Shown: positions 43,764 through 52,612 of the stretch, piece by piece
How positions within the stretch are numbered: the first letter of the stretch is position 1
How the letters are laid out: each line of letters opens with the position of its first letter
Origin: Pyrinomonadaceae bacterium
Lineage (GTDB): Bacteria; Acidobacteriota; Blastocatellia; Pyrinomonadales; Pyrinomonadaceae
Direction of reading: 5' to 3'
Assembly: GCA_026129865.1 (NCBI GenBank)
Contig: JAHCHG010000002.1
Location: forward strand, 1 to 64,000
DNA length: 64,000 nucleotides
Position numbers and translations under genes: made by a program
The notes under the pieces: model-generated
What the model was told of the DNA's origin: nothing
Databases searched by the model: none
The model's input: only the letters and a program-made list of their open reading frames with translations

Positions 43764-46700
43764 ATGAGATCCAATTCACGACATGAGAACAAACGGAAAT
43801 TGACCAGAGTCGCCGTCTTCGGCGCTGTCTGGGCAATGATAATCGCAGGTATTTGGCTGCCTTTTCGAAAAGCGGAAGCTGCGCCGAGCGCATCGGCATT
43901 GCCGAATATTTACAAGCGCAGCGCTCCCGAATTTGACTATAATCTTTCGCGCAACCTGCCGAATGTCCGGCAGATGACCGGCGAACAGCTCGCCGCTCTC
44001 GACCAACTAAAAGCCGCGACTAATTCGCCGAATCTGCAGATTCGATGGAACGATTTCGGCGGCTCGCCCGACGTTGTTTATGACTTTGCAAGTCAGCCGT
44101 TCGCCGGAACGCCGGAAGAAGCAGGACGAGCGTTTATCGCTCAAAATTCGGCTTTGTTCGGCGTTTCAAGCGCGGATGATCTTCGAGTTTTCAGTCAAAG
44201 AGCCGCGCTCGGCGGACATTTGATCAGATTTCAGCAAACATTTAACGGAATTCCCGTTCGCAACGGAGGCATCGGAATCGTAATGAACGCCAATAATCGG
44301 GTGATTATGGCTTCAGGTCCTTTCTTCCGAAACGTTAACGTCGGAACCGAACCGGCGCTATCAGCCGTACAGGCAAGACAAGCGGCAGATGCTGACATTA
44401 ACAGATTCAACATCGCGCTTCCGTCCGCTTTGAACAATCTCTTGGCGCCGGGATTAAACCTGCTCAGACAGCAGGCGTCGATCGTTGACAGTATCGAACC
44501 GCATCTAGGTATTTATCCGACCGCTGACGGCTATAAATTGGTTTGGAACGTCGCAAAGTTTTCGACGAATCCGTTCGGATTGTTTATGGTAACCGTTGAC
44601 GCGAACACCGGCGAGATTCTCGCGCGCAAAGATTTCGTCGACCAGCAGGCAGCGACGCCCGGCGCCGAAACCGCTGACATCTATCCGAAATATCCGACGA
44701 TCACGCAGGAATTAAAAGATCAGGGAATTATCAGCAATTGCAGCGGAACGCCGTGCGGACAGGAGCGTGTTACGCTTCGCGCTTTCGATGCGTCAAACCG
44801 CGTGACGGGATTGAACGGAACGCTGACCGGCACGCATGCGCTCGTCAATAACGCGCTGGCGACAAAACAGCCGTTTGCACAGGCTGCGTTGGGAACATGG
44901 CATTTCCGTCAGGATAATCCGACCGGTTTCGAAGCGCGCACGAACGAGATCGATCATTTCGCAGAACCGGCTGAGCATCAGGATGAGATCAACGCGTTCT
45001 TTTTCGTAACCTATTTGCTTGAATATGTCGATTATCTGCATATCGGCGGTGATAACGGAACGTTCGGCAGCAGCGGTGCATTTCCGGATGACTATCCGAA
45101 CAAAACCATCCCGCTTCCCGCAACCGTTCATATTCCAAATGTATTCATAGCTTTGGATGCAGCAGAAGGAACGCTTCCGAACGTTAACGATCCCGAATTT
45201 GTTCAAAAAGCGCTCGGTTTAGACAACGCATTCGCGCTAAATTTAACGAGTATTATCGAATCGGTAACCGGTGCAAAATCGCCGGTGGTCGTAAACCCGA
45301 CATCGTACGGACACGGATTTTTGTTCAACGATCTGGCTTTAGAAGGAACGGTTCCGTATCACGAAGGAATGCACGCAATAACAAGCCCGATCGCCGGTCT
45401 TGAAGGCGACATCGAAGGCAGTGCGCTGAACGAAGGACAGGCTGATATGTGGGCGTTTACGATCACGGACAACCCGAGCCTCGGCGATTACGTTGTGAAT
45501 GCACATCGCTTTCGCCAGCGCTATCGCGACATCGGACGAAATCCGGATTCGGTTGCTTATATCCGCAGCGCAGAATCGACATTGAAATATTCCGATATCG
45601 GAACGCGCAATTTCGGCGGCGGAGTTTATGATTTTGAAGAACATTACGACGGCGAGATCTATATGTCGACGATGTGGGACATCCGAACGATGTTCAACCG
45701 CATGTATCCGAACGACTCGACATATAAACGTCCGCAGCCGAAAGACGGCGCTGCGAACAAGAAAATTACAAAAGGAACGGAGATCTTCGAACGCGATTTC
45801 CTCGGTTCGATGTACATTCTTGGAACAACTTCGCCGGATACTTTGGTGAAATCGCGCGACGCGATGATCGTCGCCGACCAAATGCTGTATCCCTCGGATT
45901 CGACAGATCCCGCATCGCCCGGTAAGCATCGCGCAATGATCGAACAGATCTTTGCAGCGCATGAACTCGGCGTCGGCGCCCGCGCGGTCGACGGCGGCAA
46001 GGCGACGATCTCGACAAAGGTAACGGATTTCGCCGGAACTCAGGCTGCGCCTGCAATTCCGACAAACGTTAATGTTCAGCCGGCATCTGCAAATACCAAT
46101 GCGGTTTCGTGGAATCCGGTGAGCGGAGCGCTTGCCTATGAAGTTTTAAAACGCAAGGTCGGGTTTGAAAACCGGCGCGAACCGAATGGAAAACGGGCGT
46201 TCAACGACGGCGATTCGTCAACAACGGGTTATTCGCATGTGGCGTTCGTGGGCGGAAATTCGACAAGCTTTGTCGACAAAGGCGAGGTCCACGAGATCTT
46301 TACACCTGCCGGTTTGAGCAATTTGTTCGATCACGAATATGTCGTTCGTGCCATCGGTGTCAACTCGACCGGGCAGCTCGGATTCTCCGATTTTTCGGGA
46401 AGTTCGCTTCCGTCGGCAGCGCGGACAGACGTTACAAGCGCGGTCGATTCTGCGATCTCGAACGTCAGCTTCAGCAACGGCGTATTCGCTTTCGATAACA
46501 AATTAACGAACGCCCGCGGTGCAGCAAGTTCGGTCAAAACCTTATTCGGCAGCATAGAATTTGAGATCGTAAGCATTTCGAACCCAACCGTTACGGTTAG
46601 AAACGCCGATCAAGGTTCGAGCTTTATATACAATCAGTCGCTTTTGCTCGGTCAAACGTCCAATGCGAAGCGTATCGAATTTAACGACCCGATGGCGCAG

Positions 46701-47294
46701 ATGTTCACGTTCGACGCCAAAGTTTATGCAAACGTATTCAACGGTTCGACGACGGGAACGGGAACAAGCGGCGGCGACGGCACTGGCAATGCACCGCAGG
46801 CAGCCGTCTATTCGCTGTTTACACAATCGAACACCGGTTTGTTGACGGCTGGCGACCCGACGGAAGTTACCTGGGGCGATCCGACGTTCAAAGGCGTTAC
46901 CTGGGACGATGTGGTCGTAACGACAAAATCCGACGCTATATCGCTCGAAGCGACCTTGAGCTCGGTCGGCGGTGTCGATTACGATTTCGAACTATTGACT
47001 GAAGACGGACAGGTAATCACCAGATCCGCCGGTCTGACTGCTGACGAGTTCGTTTCTGCGAGTGTTCAGCCGAATACGACCTATATTCTGCGAATCCTCG
47101 GCTACGGAAACGGACCGAGCCAATATACGGTTGTTTCGACTCAGCTTCTTCCGGAAGATTCACCGAACGCCAACGCCGGAACACGAACAACGGGCGGCGA
47201 TGGAATCGGCGGAGCACTACCGCGAATCGCGCGATTGGTTCGATTTTCGGTCAACCCGATAACAAAAACGGTAGTTCCGACGATACTTCGTTAA
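43764..47294 (+). CDS. M36 (fungalysin-type) zinc metallopeptidase with fibronectin-like and PPC-like tail
   Basis: A 1176-residue secreted peptidase. The start has an N-terminal hydrophobic segment (VAVFGAVWAMIIAGIWLPF). A fungalysin/thermolysin propeptide follows (VVYDFASQPFAGTPEEAGRAFIAQNSALFGVSSADDLRVFSQRAALGGHLIRFQQTFNGIPVRNGGIGIVMN), with a second PepSY-like repeat. The zinc site is HEGMH at residues 533-537 (usually HEYTH in M36), with the third ligand Glu557 in ALNEGQADMWAF. From about residue 755 there is a fibronectin-type region, and near the end a pre-peptidase C-terminal-like domain (YDFELLTEDGQV, NTTYILRILGYGNGPSQYTV). It lies under a CTCAAG operator and is followed by a terminator, so it is monocistronic. 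Confidence 0.88.
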   Translation: MRSNSRHENKRKLTRVAVFGAVWAMIIAGIWLPFRKAEAAPSASALPNIYKRSAPEFDYNLSRNLPNVRQMTGEQLAALDQLKAATNSPNLQIRWNDFGGSPDVVYDFASQPFAGTPEEAGRAFIAQNSALFGVSSADDLRVFSQRAALGGHLIRFQQTFNGIPVRNGGIGIVMNANNRVIMASGPFFRNVNVGTEPALSAVQARQAADADINRFNIALPSALNNLLAPGLNLLRQQASIVDSIEPHLGIYPTADGYKLVWNVAKFSTNPFGLFMVTVDANTGEILARKDFVDQQAATPGAETADIYPKYPTITQELKDQGIISNCSGTPCGQERVTLRAFDASNRVTGLNGTLTGTHALVNNALATKQPFAQAALGTWHFRQDNPTGFEARTNEIDHFAEPAEHQDEINAFFFVTYLLEYVDYLHIGGDNGTFGSSGAFPDDYPNKTIPLPATVHIPNVFIALDAAEGTLPNVNDPEFVQKALGLDNAFALNLTSIIESVTGAKSPVVVNPTSYGHGFLFNDLALEGTVPYHEGMHAITSPIAGLEGDIEGSALNEGQADMWAFTITDNPSLGDYVVNAHRFRQRYRDIGRNPDSVAYIRSAESTLKYSDIGTRNFGGGVYDFEEHYDGEIYMSTMWDIRTMFNRMYPNDSTYKRPQPKDGAANKKITKGTEIFERDFLGSMYILGTTSPDTLVKSRDAMIVADQMLYPSDSTDPASPGKHRAMIEQIFAAHELGVGARAVDGGKATISTKVTDFAGTQAAPAIPTNVNVQPASANTNAVSWNPVSGALAYEVLKRKVGFENRREPNGKRAFNDGDSSTTGYSHVAFVGGNSTSFVDKGEVHEIFTPAGLSNLFDHEYVVRAIGVNSTGQLGFSDFSGSSLPSAARTDVTSAVDSAISNVSFSNGVFAFDNKLTNARGAASSVKTLFGSIEFEIVSISNPTVTVRNADQGSSFIYNQSLLLGQTSNAKRIEFNDPMAQMFTFDAKVYANVFNGSTTGTGTSGGDGTGNAPQAAVYSLFTQSNTGLLTAGDPTEVTWGDPTFKGVTWDDVVVTTKSDAISLEATLSSVGGVDYDFELLTEDGQVITRSAGLTADEFVSASVQPNTTYILRILGYGNGPSQYTVVSTQLLPEDSPNANAGTRTTGGDGIGGALPRIARLVRFSVNPITKTVVPTILR

Positions 47295-47324
47295 TGGAAT
47301 GAATTGATTTGGATCATATCCGAA

Positions 47325-47362
47325 AAAAAGCCGGCGAGACTTTTGAGTTTCGCCGGCTTTTT
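47325..47362 (+). terminator. Rho-independent terminator of the M36 gene
   Basis: AAAAAGCCGGCGA (from 47325) pairs with TCGCCGGCTTTTT (47350-47362), 30 bp past the stop codon. Confidence 0.88.
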
Positions 47363-47400
47363 CAAGTTTAATAAATGAGAAGATCGATTCTGTTTGCCGA

Positions 47401-47550
47401 TCATCTGTGGTCCGATTTCCTATGTCCGCATACTCCGCCGTCGCCGTCGTCCCCGAGACAAGTGCTGCCTCCTTCAAAGCCGCCGCAGCCGCATTTTCGA
47501 CATCCGCCCGGCGTTTCATCCGGTTCCGAAACCGTTTTATCAACTTTCAT
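47401..47550 (-). CDS. Small cysteine-rich protein (49 residues)
   Basis: The frame starts at ATG 47550 after a strong GGAGG (rbs GGAGGACCTT) and ends at TGA 47401. It encodes 49 residues with a charged N-terminus (MKVDKTVSEPDETPGG), then CRKCGCGGF, and CLGDDGDGGVCGHRKSDH. The five cysteines and two histidines in CxxCxC and CxH patterns look like a small zinc ribbon or metal-binding knuckle; Gly and Asp are also enriched. The following gene on this strand (downstream) is none, as the M36 gene is convergent. The good Shine-Dalgarno sequence and metal-ligand pattern support a real gene; function is unknown. Confidence 0.6.
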   Translation of the reverse strand: MKVDKTVSEPDETPGGCRKCGCGGFEGGSTCLGDDGDGGVCGHRKSDHR

Positions 47551-47634
47551 AAGGTCCTCCAAACGATTGATTAGATTTAGATCGTCAGATTAATCAAATA
47601 CGACTTAAAACGTCAACATTTTTTTAGGATAAAG

Positions 47635-48015
47635 CTATTCGCCTTTCGACCGCGCGCTGTCCGCCAGCTGAATATACTCGTCCCGAATATCGTCCAGGTC
47701 TTTTTCATCAAGCTCTTCCAGATCCAGAACCTCGTTGCGCGCTTCTTCGATCGAACGAATTATCTCGTCAAGTTTTACCTGAAGCGCTTCAGTATCGCGA
47801 TTCTGCGTGTTTTGGATCAGGAAGACCATCAAAAATGTAATGATCGTCGTACTCGTATTGATCACAAGCTGCCACGTATCGCTGTAACCAAAAACCGGAC
47901 CCGTCGCACCCCAGATGACGACAAGTGCAACGGCGATAATAAATGTCGCAGGCTTTCCGGCAATTTTCGAAGTGGCTTTGGCAAACCGTGTAAAGAGCGA
48001 ATTATGATGATTCAT
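47635..48015 (-). CDS. Low-affinity iron permease-like membrane protein
   Basis: A 126-residue protein of the PF04120 type (fungal Fet4-like name, bacterial function uncertain). FTRFAKATSKIAGKPATFIIAVALVVIWGATGPVFGYSDTWQLVINTSTTIITFLMVFLIQNTQNRDTEALQVKLDEII contains the two membrane helices and the family signature F(L)IQNTQNRD. The C-terminal 45 residues are an acidic coiled-coil-like helix (ARNEVLDLEELDEKDLDDI). Such small proteins are widespread and not proven to carry iron. Confidence 0.85.
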   Translation of the reverse strand: MNHHNSLFTRFAKATSKIAGKPATFIIAVALVVIWGATGPVFGYSDTWQLVINTSTTIITFLMVFLIQNTQNRDTEALQVKLDEIIRSIEEARNEVLDLEELDEKDLDDIRDEYIQLADSARSKGE

Positions 48016-48048
48016 GATTAATGGTCGACTCCTTTTTTTCGATAAAGA

Positions 48049-49581
48049 TCAGATCTTTCGATCTGCAACGAGCAGTCTGACCGTTTCCATATGCGGTTTC
48101 ATATAATCGTCGCGTTCGATAAATGGTACGCCTGCCCTAATTTTCTCATAAGCAAAACGTGTTCCTTTTCCAAGCGATTTATCGGCGCCGATAACTTTTT
48201 TGCGAAAATCGATTCCCTGCGCAGCACAAAAAAGTTCAAGCGACAGTATCTGTTCCAAATTTTCATTGATCTGACGAAGTTTGAGTGCAGAAGTTACTCC
48301 CATCGAAACATGGTCTTCGACATTTGCGGATGAAGGAATTGTATCGACACTTGCCGGATGAGCGAGAACTTTATTCTCAGTCGCAAGTGCTGCGGCGGTA
48401 TATTGAACGATCATAAAGCCGGAGTTAAGTCCTCCGTTTTCAGTAAGAAACGCCGGTAAGACATGCGCGTTTGAATTTTCATCCGTCAGCCGCATGATTC
48501 GTCTTTCGGAAATATTTGCGAGTTCGGCAAGTGCGATCGCAAGATAATCCATCGAAAGCGCAAGCGGTTCGCCGTGAAAATTCCCGCCCGAAATAACGTC
48601 GATGTTCTCGCAGTCGTCGTCGCAAAATATCAAAGGATTATCTGTAACCGCATTCAATTCTATGTTTACGACCCATTCGGCGTACGCGATGGCATCGCGG
48701 CAGGCACCGTGAACCTGGGGAATGCAGCGCAGAGTGTACGCATCCTGTACATTTGCCGGATCGAAATCTCGGACAAATTCGCTTTCTTCCAGAAGTTTTC
48801 GCAAATTCGAAGCGCATTCACGCTGTTTCGGATGCGGGCGCAGCGCGTGAATTCTATCGTCAAATGCCAGAGTCGTTCCGTTCAAAGCCTCGAGACTTAA
48901 ACATCCGGAAATATCTGCGATGTCTGCAAGGTAATTTGCTTTATGAGTTTCCAGCAAACCGACGGCGGTCATAACGGTCGTGCCGTTCGTCAGCGCCAAT
49001 CCCTCTTTTGCAGCGAGTTTTACCGGCTGCAGATCGAGCTTTTTCAAAACCTCGGCTGCAGCGGCGGTTTTTCCGTCAAAAACGACCTCGCCCATCCCGA
49101 TCAAAGGCAGCGCCATATGCGCAAGCGGAGCCAGATCGCCGCTGGCACCGAGACTTCCCTTTTCAGGAATTACCGGAAGAATTCCGCGATTCAAAAATTC
49201 GATCAAAAGTTCCAGAGTTTCAAGACGAATTCCTGAAAATCCGCGCGACAGGGTATTTGCCCGGATCAGCATTATCGCCCGCGTCGTTGCGGCGTCGAAC
49301 GGATTCCCGACCCCGACAGCGTGGCTCATCAAAATATTTTGCTGCAGATGTCCGGCTTCTTCGGGCGAGATTATCTTGTCTTTGAAGGCGCCGAATCCGG
49401 TCGTGATGCCGTATGCGATCTCGCCCCGGTCGAGCAGAAGCTGCACCGCGCGAGCCGACCGTTCGACCTTTTCTTTTGCCGCTTCGGACAAAGAAACTCG
49501 CGGCTCATTCGGATTTCCGAAAGCTACCGCGACAACTTGTTCAAAGGTAAGATTTTCGCCGTCTAATAATATTTCATTCAT
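48049..49581 (-). CDS. hutH: Histidine ammonia-lyase
   Basis: It converts L-histidine to urocanate, the first step of histidine use. The MIO cofactor triad Ala146-Ser147-Gly148 lies in GSLGASGDLAPLAHMAL. Other signatures are YGITTGFGAFKDK, QQNILMSHAVGVG, TDNPLIF and HGEPLAL with MDYLAIALAE. ATG 49581 is chosen because it overlaps the stop of the upstream NTF2-like gene (ATGA), giving 510 residues, the standard size. It is the last gene of hutI-(NTF2-like)-hutH; no urocanase gene lies nearby. Confidence 0.95.
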   Translation of the reverse strand: MNEILLDGENLTFEQVVAVAFGNPNEPRVSLSEAAKEKVERSARAVQLLLDRGEIAYGITTGFGAFKDKIISPEEAGHLQQNILMSHAVGVGNPFDAATTRAIMLIRANTLSRGFSGIRLETLELLIEFLNRGILPVIPEKGSLGASGDLAPLAHMALPLIGMGEVVFDGKTAAAAEVLKKLDLQPVKLAAKEGLALTNGTTVMTAVGLLETHKANYLADIADISGCLSLEALNGTTLAFDDRIHALRPHPKQRECASNLRKLLEESEFVRDFDPANVQDAYTLRCIPQVHGACRDAIAYAEWVVNIELNAVTDNPLIFCDDDCENIDVISGGNFHGEPLALSMDYLAIALAELANISERRIMRLTDENSNAHVLPAFLTENGGLNSGFMIVQYTAAALATENKVLAHPASVDTIPSSANVEDHVSMGVTSALKLRQINENLEQILSLELFCAAQGIDFRKKVIGADKSLGKGTRFAYEKIRAGVPFIERDDYMKPHMETVRLLVADRKI

Positions 49582-49949
49582 CGATTCTTCCAAAATTCCT
49601 TCCAGCTAAGATCGCTTTTATGCTGATATTCACGCCAACTGACGATCTTGTTGTTCTCGATCTTAATCCAAACCGTTCCGTGGTAAGAGCTATTCCCGAT
49701 ATATGTATATTCCGCAGCACCGGTCTGTGTTTTTTCGTCAAAAAGCGCATTGTAAAAAACACAAAACTGATCGAGTCCGTCGTCGTCCCGAAAAAATTCG
49801 AGCAGATCCGAGCGTTTGTAAAATGTGTAATTTAGACTGTCCGAGTAAAAAAGATCTTCTTCAAAGAAGCCGACCGCGCGATCGTAATCGCGCGTTTGCC
49901 ATGCATTCGCAAGTTCGCCGAGCATAGCGCGGAAATTAGACCTTTTCAT
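49578..49949 (-). CDS. NTF2/SnoaL-like protein inside the hut operon
   Basis: A 123-residue alpha+beta-barrel protein: MLGELANAWQTRDYDRAVGFFEEDLFYSDSLNYTFYKRSDLLEFFRDDDG and TVWIKIENNKIVSWREYQHKSDLSWKEFWKN are typical of SnoaL-like polyketide-cyclase folds. The ATG at 49949 (MKRSNF) overlaps the hutI stop by 14 bases, and the stop overlaps the hutH start by 4, so all three genes are translationally coupled. Its catalytic or binding role in histidine breakdown is unknown. Confidence 0.8.
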   Translation of the reverse strand: MKRSNFRAMLGELANAWQTRDYDRAVGFFEEDLFYSDSLNYTFYKRSDLLEFFRDDDGLDQFCVFYNALFDEKTQTGAAEYTYIGNSSYHGTVWIKIENNKIVSWREYQHKSDLSWKEFWKNR

Positions 49950-51207
49950 AAACCGCCGTTCCGCTTTTCCAAACTTGTTCGATAAAATTGCCGCCGAATT
50001 CATAGATTATCTCGCGGTAATCTTTCGTATCGAACATCAAAATATCCGCCGCCTTTCCTGCCTCAAGCGAACCGATCTCAGAGCCGCGCCCGACAGCAAA
50101 CGCAGCATTTATCGTTGCAGCGTTAAATGCCTCAGCCGGCAAAAGTTTCTGATAACGGCAGGCGATCGCCATCGTGTTTGGAAGACTCGGACACGGCGCG
50201 CTCCCGGGATTGTAATCGGTCGAAAGTGCGACCGCACAATTTTCATCAATAAATTTTCGCGCGTTCGCAAAATCGCATGATCCGAAATTGAAATTGACAG
50301 TCGGCGTAACCACACCGATCGTATCGGATGAAGCGAGCATTTTTATTTCCTCGTCTGAGATCGCGTCCAGATGATCGATCGAATCGGCATCCAACGCTAT
50401 CGCCATCCGCGCGCCGCCAAGGTTTGTAAATTCGTCGACGTGAGCTTTGATCCCGAAACCGAGCGACCGCGCCGCTTCAAGAACCTGTTTCGATTGAATA
50501 AGATCGAAGGCGTTCTTTTCGCAGAAAACGTCCGCATAAAACTTGCCGGTAAAACCTCGATCGGCAAGCAGTTTTGCCGCTGAGGGCAGCATTTCACGGC
50601 AGATAAGTGCGACGTAGGCGTCGGGGTTTTCTTTAAATTCCGGCGGAACGGCGTGCGCCGGAAGAAAGGTCGGAACAAGTTCGATCGGATGGCTTTCGTT
50701 TAGCTCAATGATCGCCTCGAGCATTTTCAGCTCACTTTCGGTGTCGAGCCCGTAACCGGTTTTAATTTCACAAGTTGTAACGCCAAAAGCGAGCAGTTTA
50801 TCGAGCCGTTTTGCTGATGTTTCAATAAGATCTTCGATCGATGCCGCGCGCGTCCGGCGAACCGTCGATAAAATTCCGCCGCCGTTCTTCAGAATCTCAA
50901 GATAATCCGCGCCTTTAATCTTCAGCTCAAATTCTTCAAGCCGGTCGCCAGCAAAAACGAGATGAGTGTGGCATTCGACAAACCCGGGCGTAACGACCAT
51001 TCCACCCGCATCGAACGTTTCTTTGGCGGAAAAATGGTCGAGGATATGTTTGGTCTCGCCGACGGCAGCGATCTTTCCATCCAAAATTGCCGCCGCTCCA
51101 TTTTCAATGATGGAAAGATCGTTCATCTCGGCGCCTTTCTTTGGCTTTCGGTTGGAAGCGCAGGTCAAAAGCTGCGCAGCATTGTAAATTATCAGGTCTG
51201 TTTTCAT
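49936..51207 (-). CDS. hutI: Imidazolonepropionase
   Basis: An amidohydrolase that opens imidazolone-5-propionate to N-formimino-glutamate, the third step of histidine use. Metal ligands: His80 and His82 in VECHTHLVFAG; then HVDEF and the conserved ALSTDYNPGSAPCPSLPNTMAIACRY. GKIAAVG and GKAADILMFD are the N- and C-terminal beta-sandwich pieces. ATG 51207 (MKTDLIIYNA) replaces the longer opening at 51321, whose first 38 residues are unrelated to the family. The length of 423 is slightly above the usual 400-410 because of a short insert (SNRKPKKGAEMND). Confidence 0.95.
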   Translation of the reverse strand: MKTDLIIYNAAQLLTCASNRKPKKGAEMNDLSIIENGAAAILDGKIAAVGETKHILDHFSAKETFDAGGMVVTPGFVECHTHLVFAGDRLEEFELKIKGADYLEILKNGGGILSTVRRTRAASIEDLIETSAKRLDKLLAFGVTTCEIKTGYGLDTESELKMLEAIIELNESHPIELVPTFLPAHAVPPEFKENPDAYVALICREMLPSAAKLLADRGFTGKFYADVFCEKNAFDLIQSKQVLEAARSLGFGIKAHVDEFTNLGGARMAIALDADSIDHLDAISDEEIKMLASSDTIGVVTPTVNFNFGSCDFANARKFIDENCAVALSTDYNPGSAPCPSLPNTMAIACRYQKLLPAEAFNAATINAAFAVGRGSEIGSLEAGKAADILMFDTKDYREIIYEFGGNFIEQVWKSGTAVYEKV

Positions 51208-51295
51208 TGTCCGCTTAGATTCTAGACGGAATGATACTGGCGAACAAGTTCGATAGGATCCGTTAGTGAAAGCGAGTCTTTTCAGGTCAAAACAC

Positions 51296-51324
51296 AAAAA
51301 AGCCTGAAGATCTGTCTTCAAGCT
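51296..51324 (-). terminator. Terminator of the VWA gene
   Basis: On the minus strand AGCTTGAAGA and TCTTCAGGCT (one mismatch, positions 51301-51324) form a hairpin followed by a T-run (complement of 51296-51300), 32 bp past the stop at 51356. Confidence 0.75.
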
Positions 51325-51355
51325 TTAGAAAATAGTCAAATATTCGCTTTGCGGA

Positions 51356-52543
51356 TCACTGCGGAGCGCCCGCCCCGACAATATAGCTGTCACGCGCGCG
51401 AATTACCAGATTGGGACGATTGACTCGAACTTTAATTTTCTTTCGCTCGCCGATCTCACCGATCTCTGAAGGATAATATCCGATGTTATATTGCCGGCGG
51501 AGTTCTTCAGCAATGCCTTCGAATGCGGCATTCAAACCGCCGGGAGTCGATTCGGGACGAAAAACGCGCCCGCCGGTCAGATCGGCGAGATCATTTAAAT
51601 ATTGCCGCCCGCGCGCATAATCTTCGCTTCGCATTCCGACGGGGACCCGACCGCCTGGAAAACCGATCGTCGCCGTTCCGGTCATAACACCGCCTGTCCC
51701 GATACCGCGCGACGCGAGAAAAGTGTTGTAATAGATAGGAAAGATCATCGCGTCCGCTTCGTCTGCGTCTTCGAGCGTGGAATTATAGCTTGCCCGGTTA
51801 GATGTTGTGTCGACTCCGTCCGTAAACAGCACGATCGCCTTTTTCCCTTCGATCCGGTCGAGCCGTTTGCCGAGCGAAACGGCAACAGCATCATAAAGAG
51901 ACGTGCCGTCCCCGAATTTCGATCTATTAATAGCGCGGTAAATTCGTTCGCGGTCGGTTGTCGGATCGGTCAAAACATCGACGCCGTAATCAAAACTAAT
52001 TACCATGACGCTGTCCTGCGGTTTTAATTTTGAAACGAATCCGCGCGCTGCGGCTTGGATCTCTTCGATCTTATAGTTGGTCGACGGCGACGTATCGATC
52101 AGCATTATGATCGTAAATGGCTGTTCGGTTGTCGCGAAATAGGCTATTTCCTGCTCTTTTCCGTCTTCGAGAATGGTAAAATTTTCCGGTCCAAGCCCGG
52201 GAATATATAGTCCGTTACGATCATAAACCGAGACCGGAATGGTAACGAGGGTCGAGTCGATCTTTATGATCTCGTCATCCGATTCGGGTTCCGTTTGATC
52301 GGCAGATTGGGGAACGTTTTTGACCGCTGTTTGTGTTTTCGATTCTTTTTTCTTTTTATTTTTACGCGATTTTGCCGTGATCGGAATAACTCTGCCGCCG
52401 GACGATTCCGAATAGCCAGCTTCGGTTTCAACCGGCGTTGGAACAGGCGTCGGCACCGATTTTATCCGCCTGCCCGATTGGGCAAACGCAGCTGCTGCAG
52501 TGGAGAAAAGAATTAGTAAAAGAAGAACCGAGCGATAATACAT
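51356..52543 (-). CDS. VWFA-related secreted protein
   Basis: A 395-residue protein of the VWFA-related acidobacterial family (TIGR03436-like). The signal peptide ends AAAAFAQ. A low-complexity linker (residues 25-95: Pro/Thr, then Lys-rich, then acidic) precedes LVTIPVSVYDRNGLYIPGLGPENFTILEDGKEQEIAYF and the von Willebrand A fold with the MIDAS motif DTSPS (Asp150, Ser152, Ser154), SVMVISFDYGVDVLTDPTTD and KAIVLFTDGVDTTSN. It likely mediates metal-dependent protein contacts on the cell surface. It has its own terminator. Confidence 0.9.
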   Translation of the reverse strand: MYYRSVLLLLILFSTAAAAFAQSGRRIKSVPTPVPTPVETEAGYSESSGGRVIPITAKSRKNKKKKESKTQTAVKNVPQSADQTEPESDDEIIKIDSTLVTIPVSVYDRNGLYIPGLGPENFTILEDGKEQEIAYFATTEQPFTIIMLIDTSPSTNYKIEEIQAAARGFVSKLKPQDSVMVISFDYGVDVLTDPTTDRERIYRAINRSKFGDGTSLYDAVAVSLGKRLDRIEGKKAIVLFTDGVDTTSNRASYNSTLEDADEADAMIFPIYYNTFLASRGIGTGGVMTGTATIGFPGGRVPVGMRSEDYARGRQYLNDLADLTGGRVFRPESTPGGLNAAFEGIAEELRRQYNIGYYPSEIGEIGERKKIKVRVNRPNLVIRARDSYIVGAGAPQ

Positions 52544-52612
52544 CTTTCAAACCTCTAAATTCAAAAATTGCGGAGAATTCAGCGGTAAGATGCTCAAGAC
52601 TCGTAAAAAGTT

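Noticed and set aside
45339-45962. Minus-strand frame of 207 residues opposite the M36 peptidase.
   Set aside because: Lies across the zinc-site coding sequence, is Arg/Cys/His-rich, and lacks any recognisable domain.
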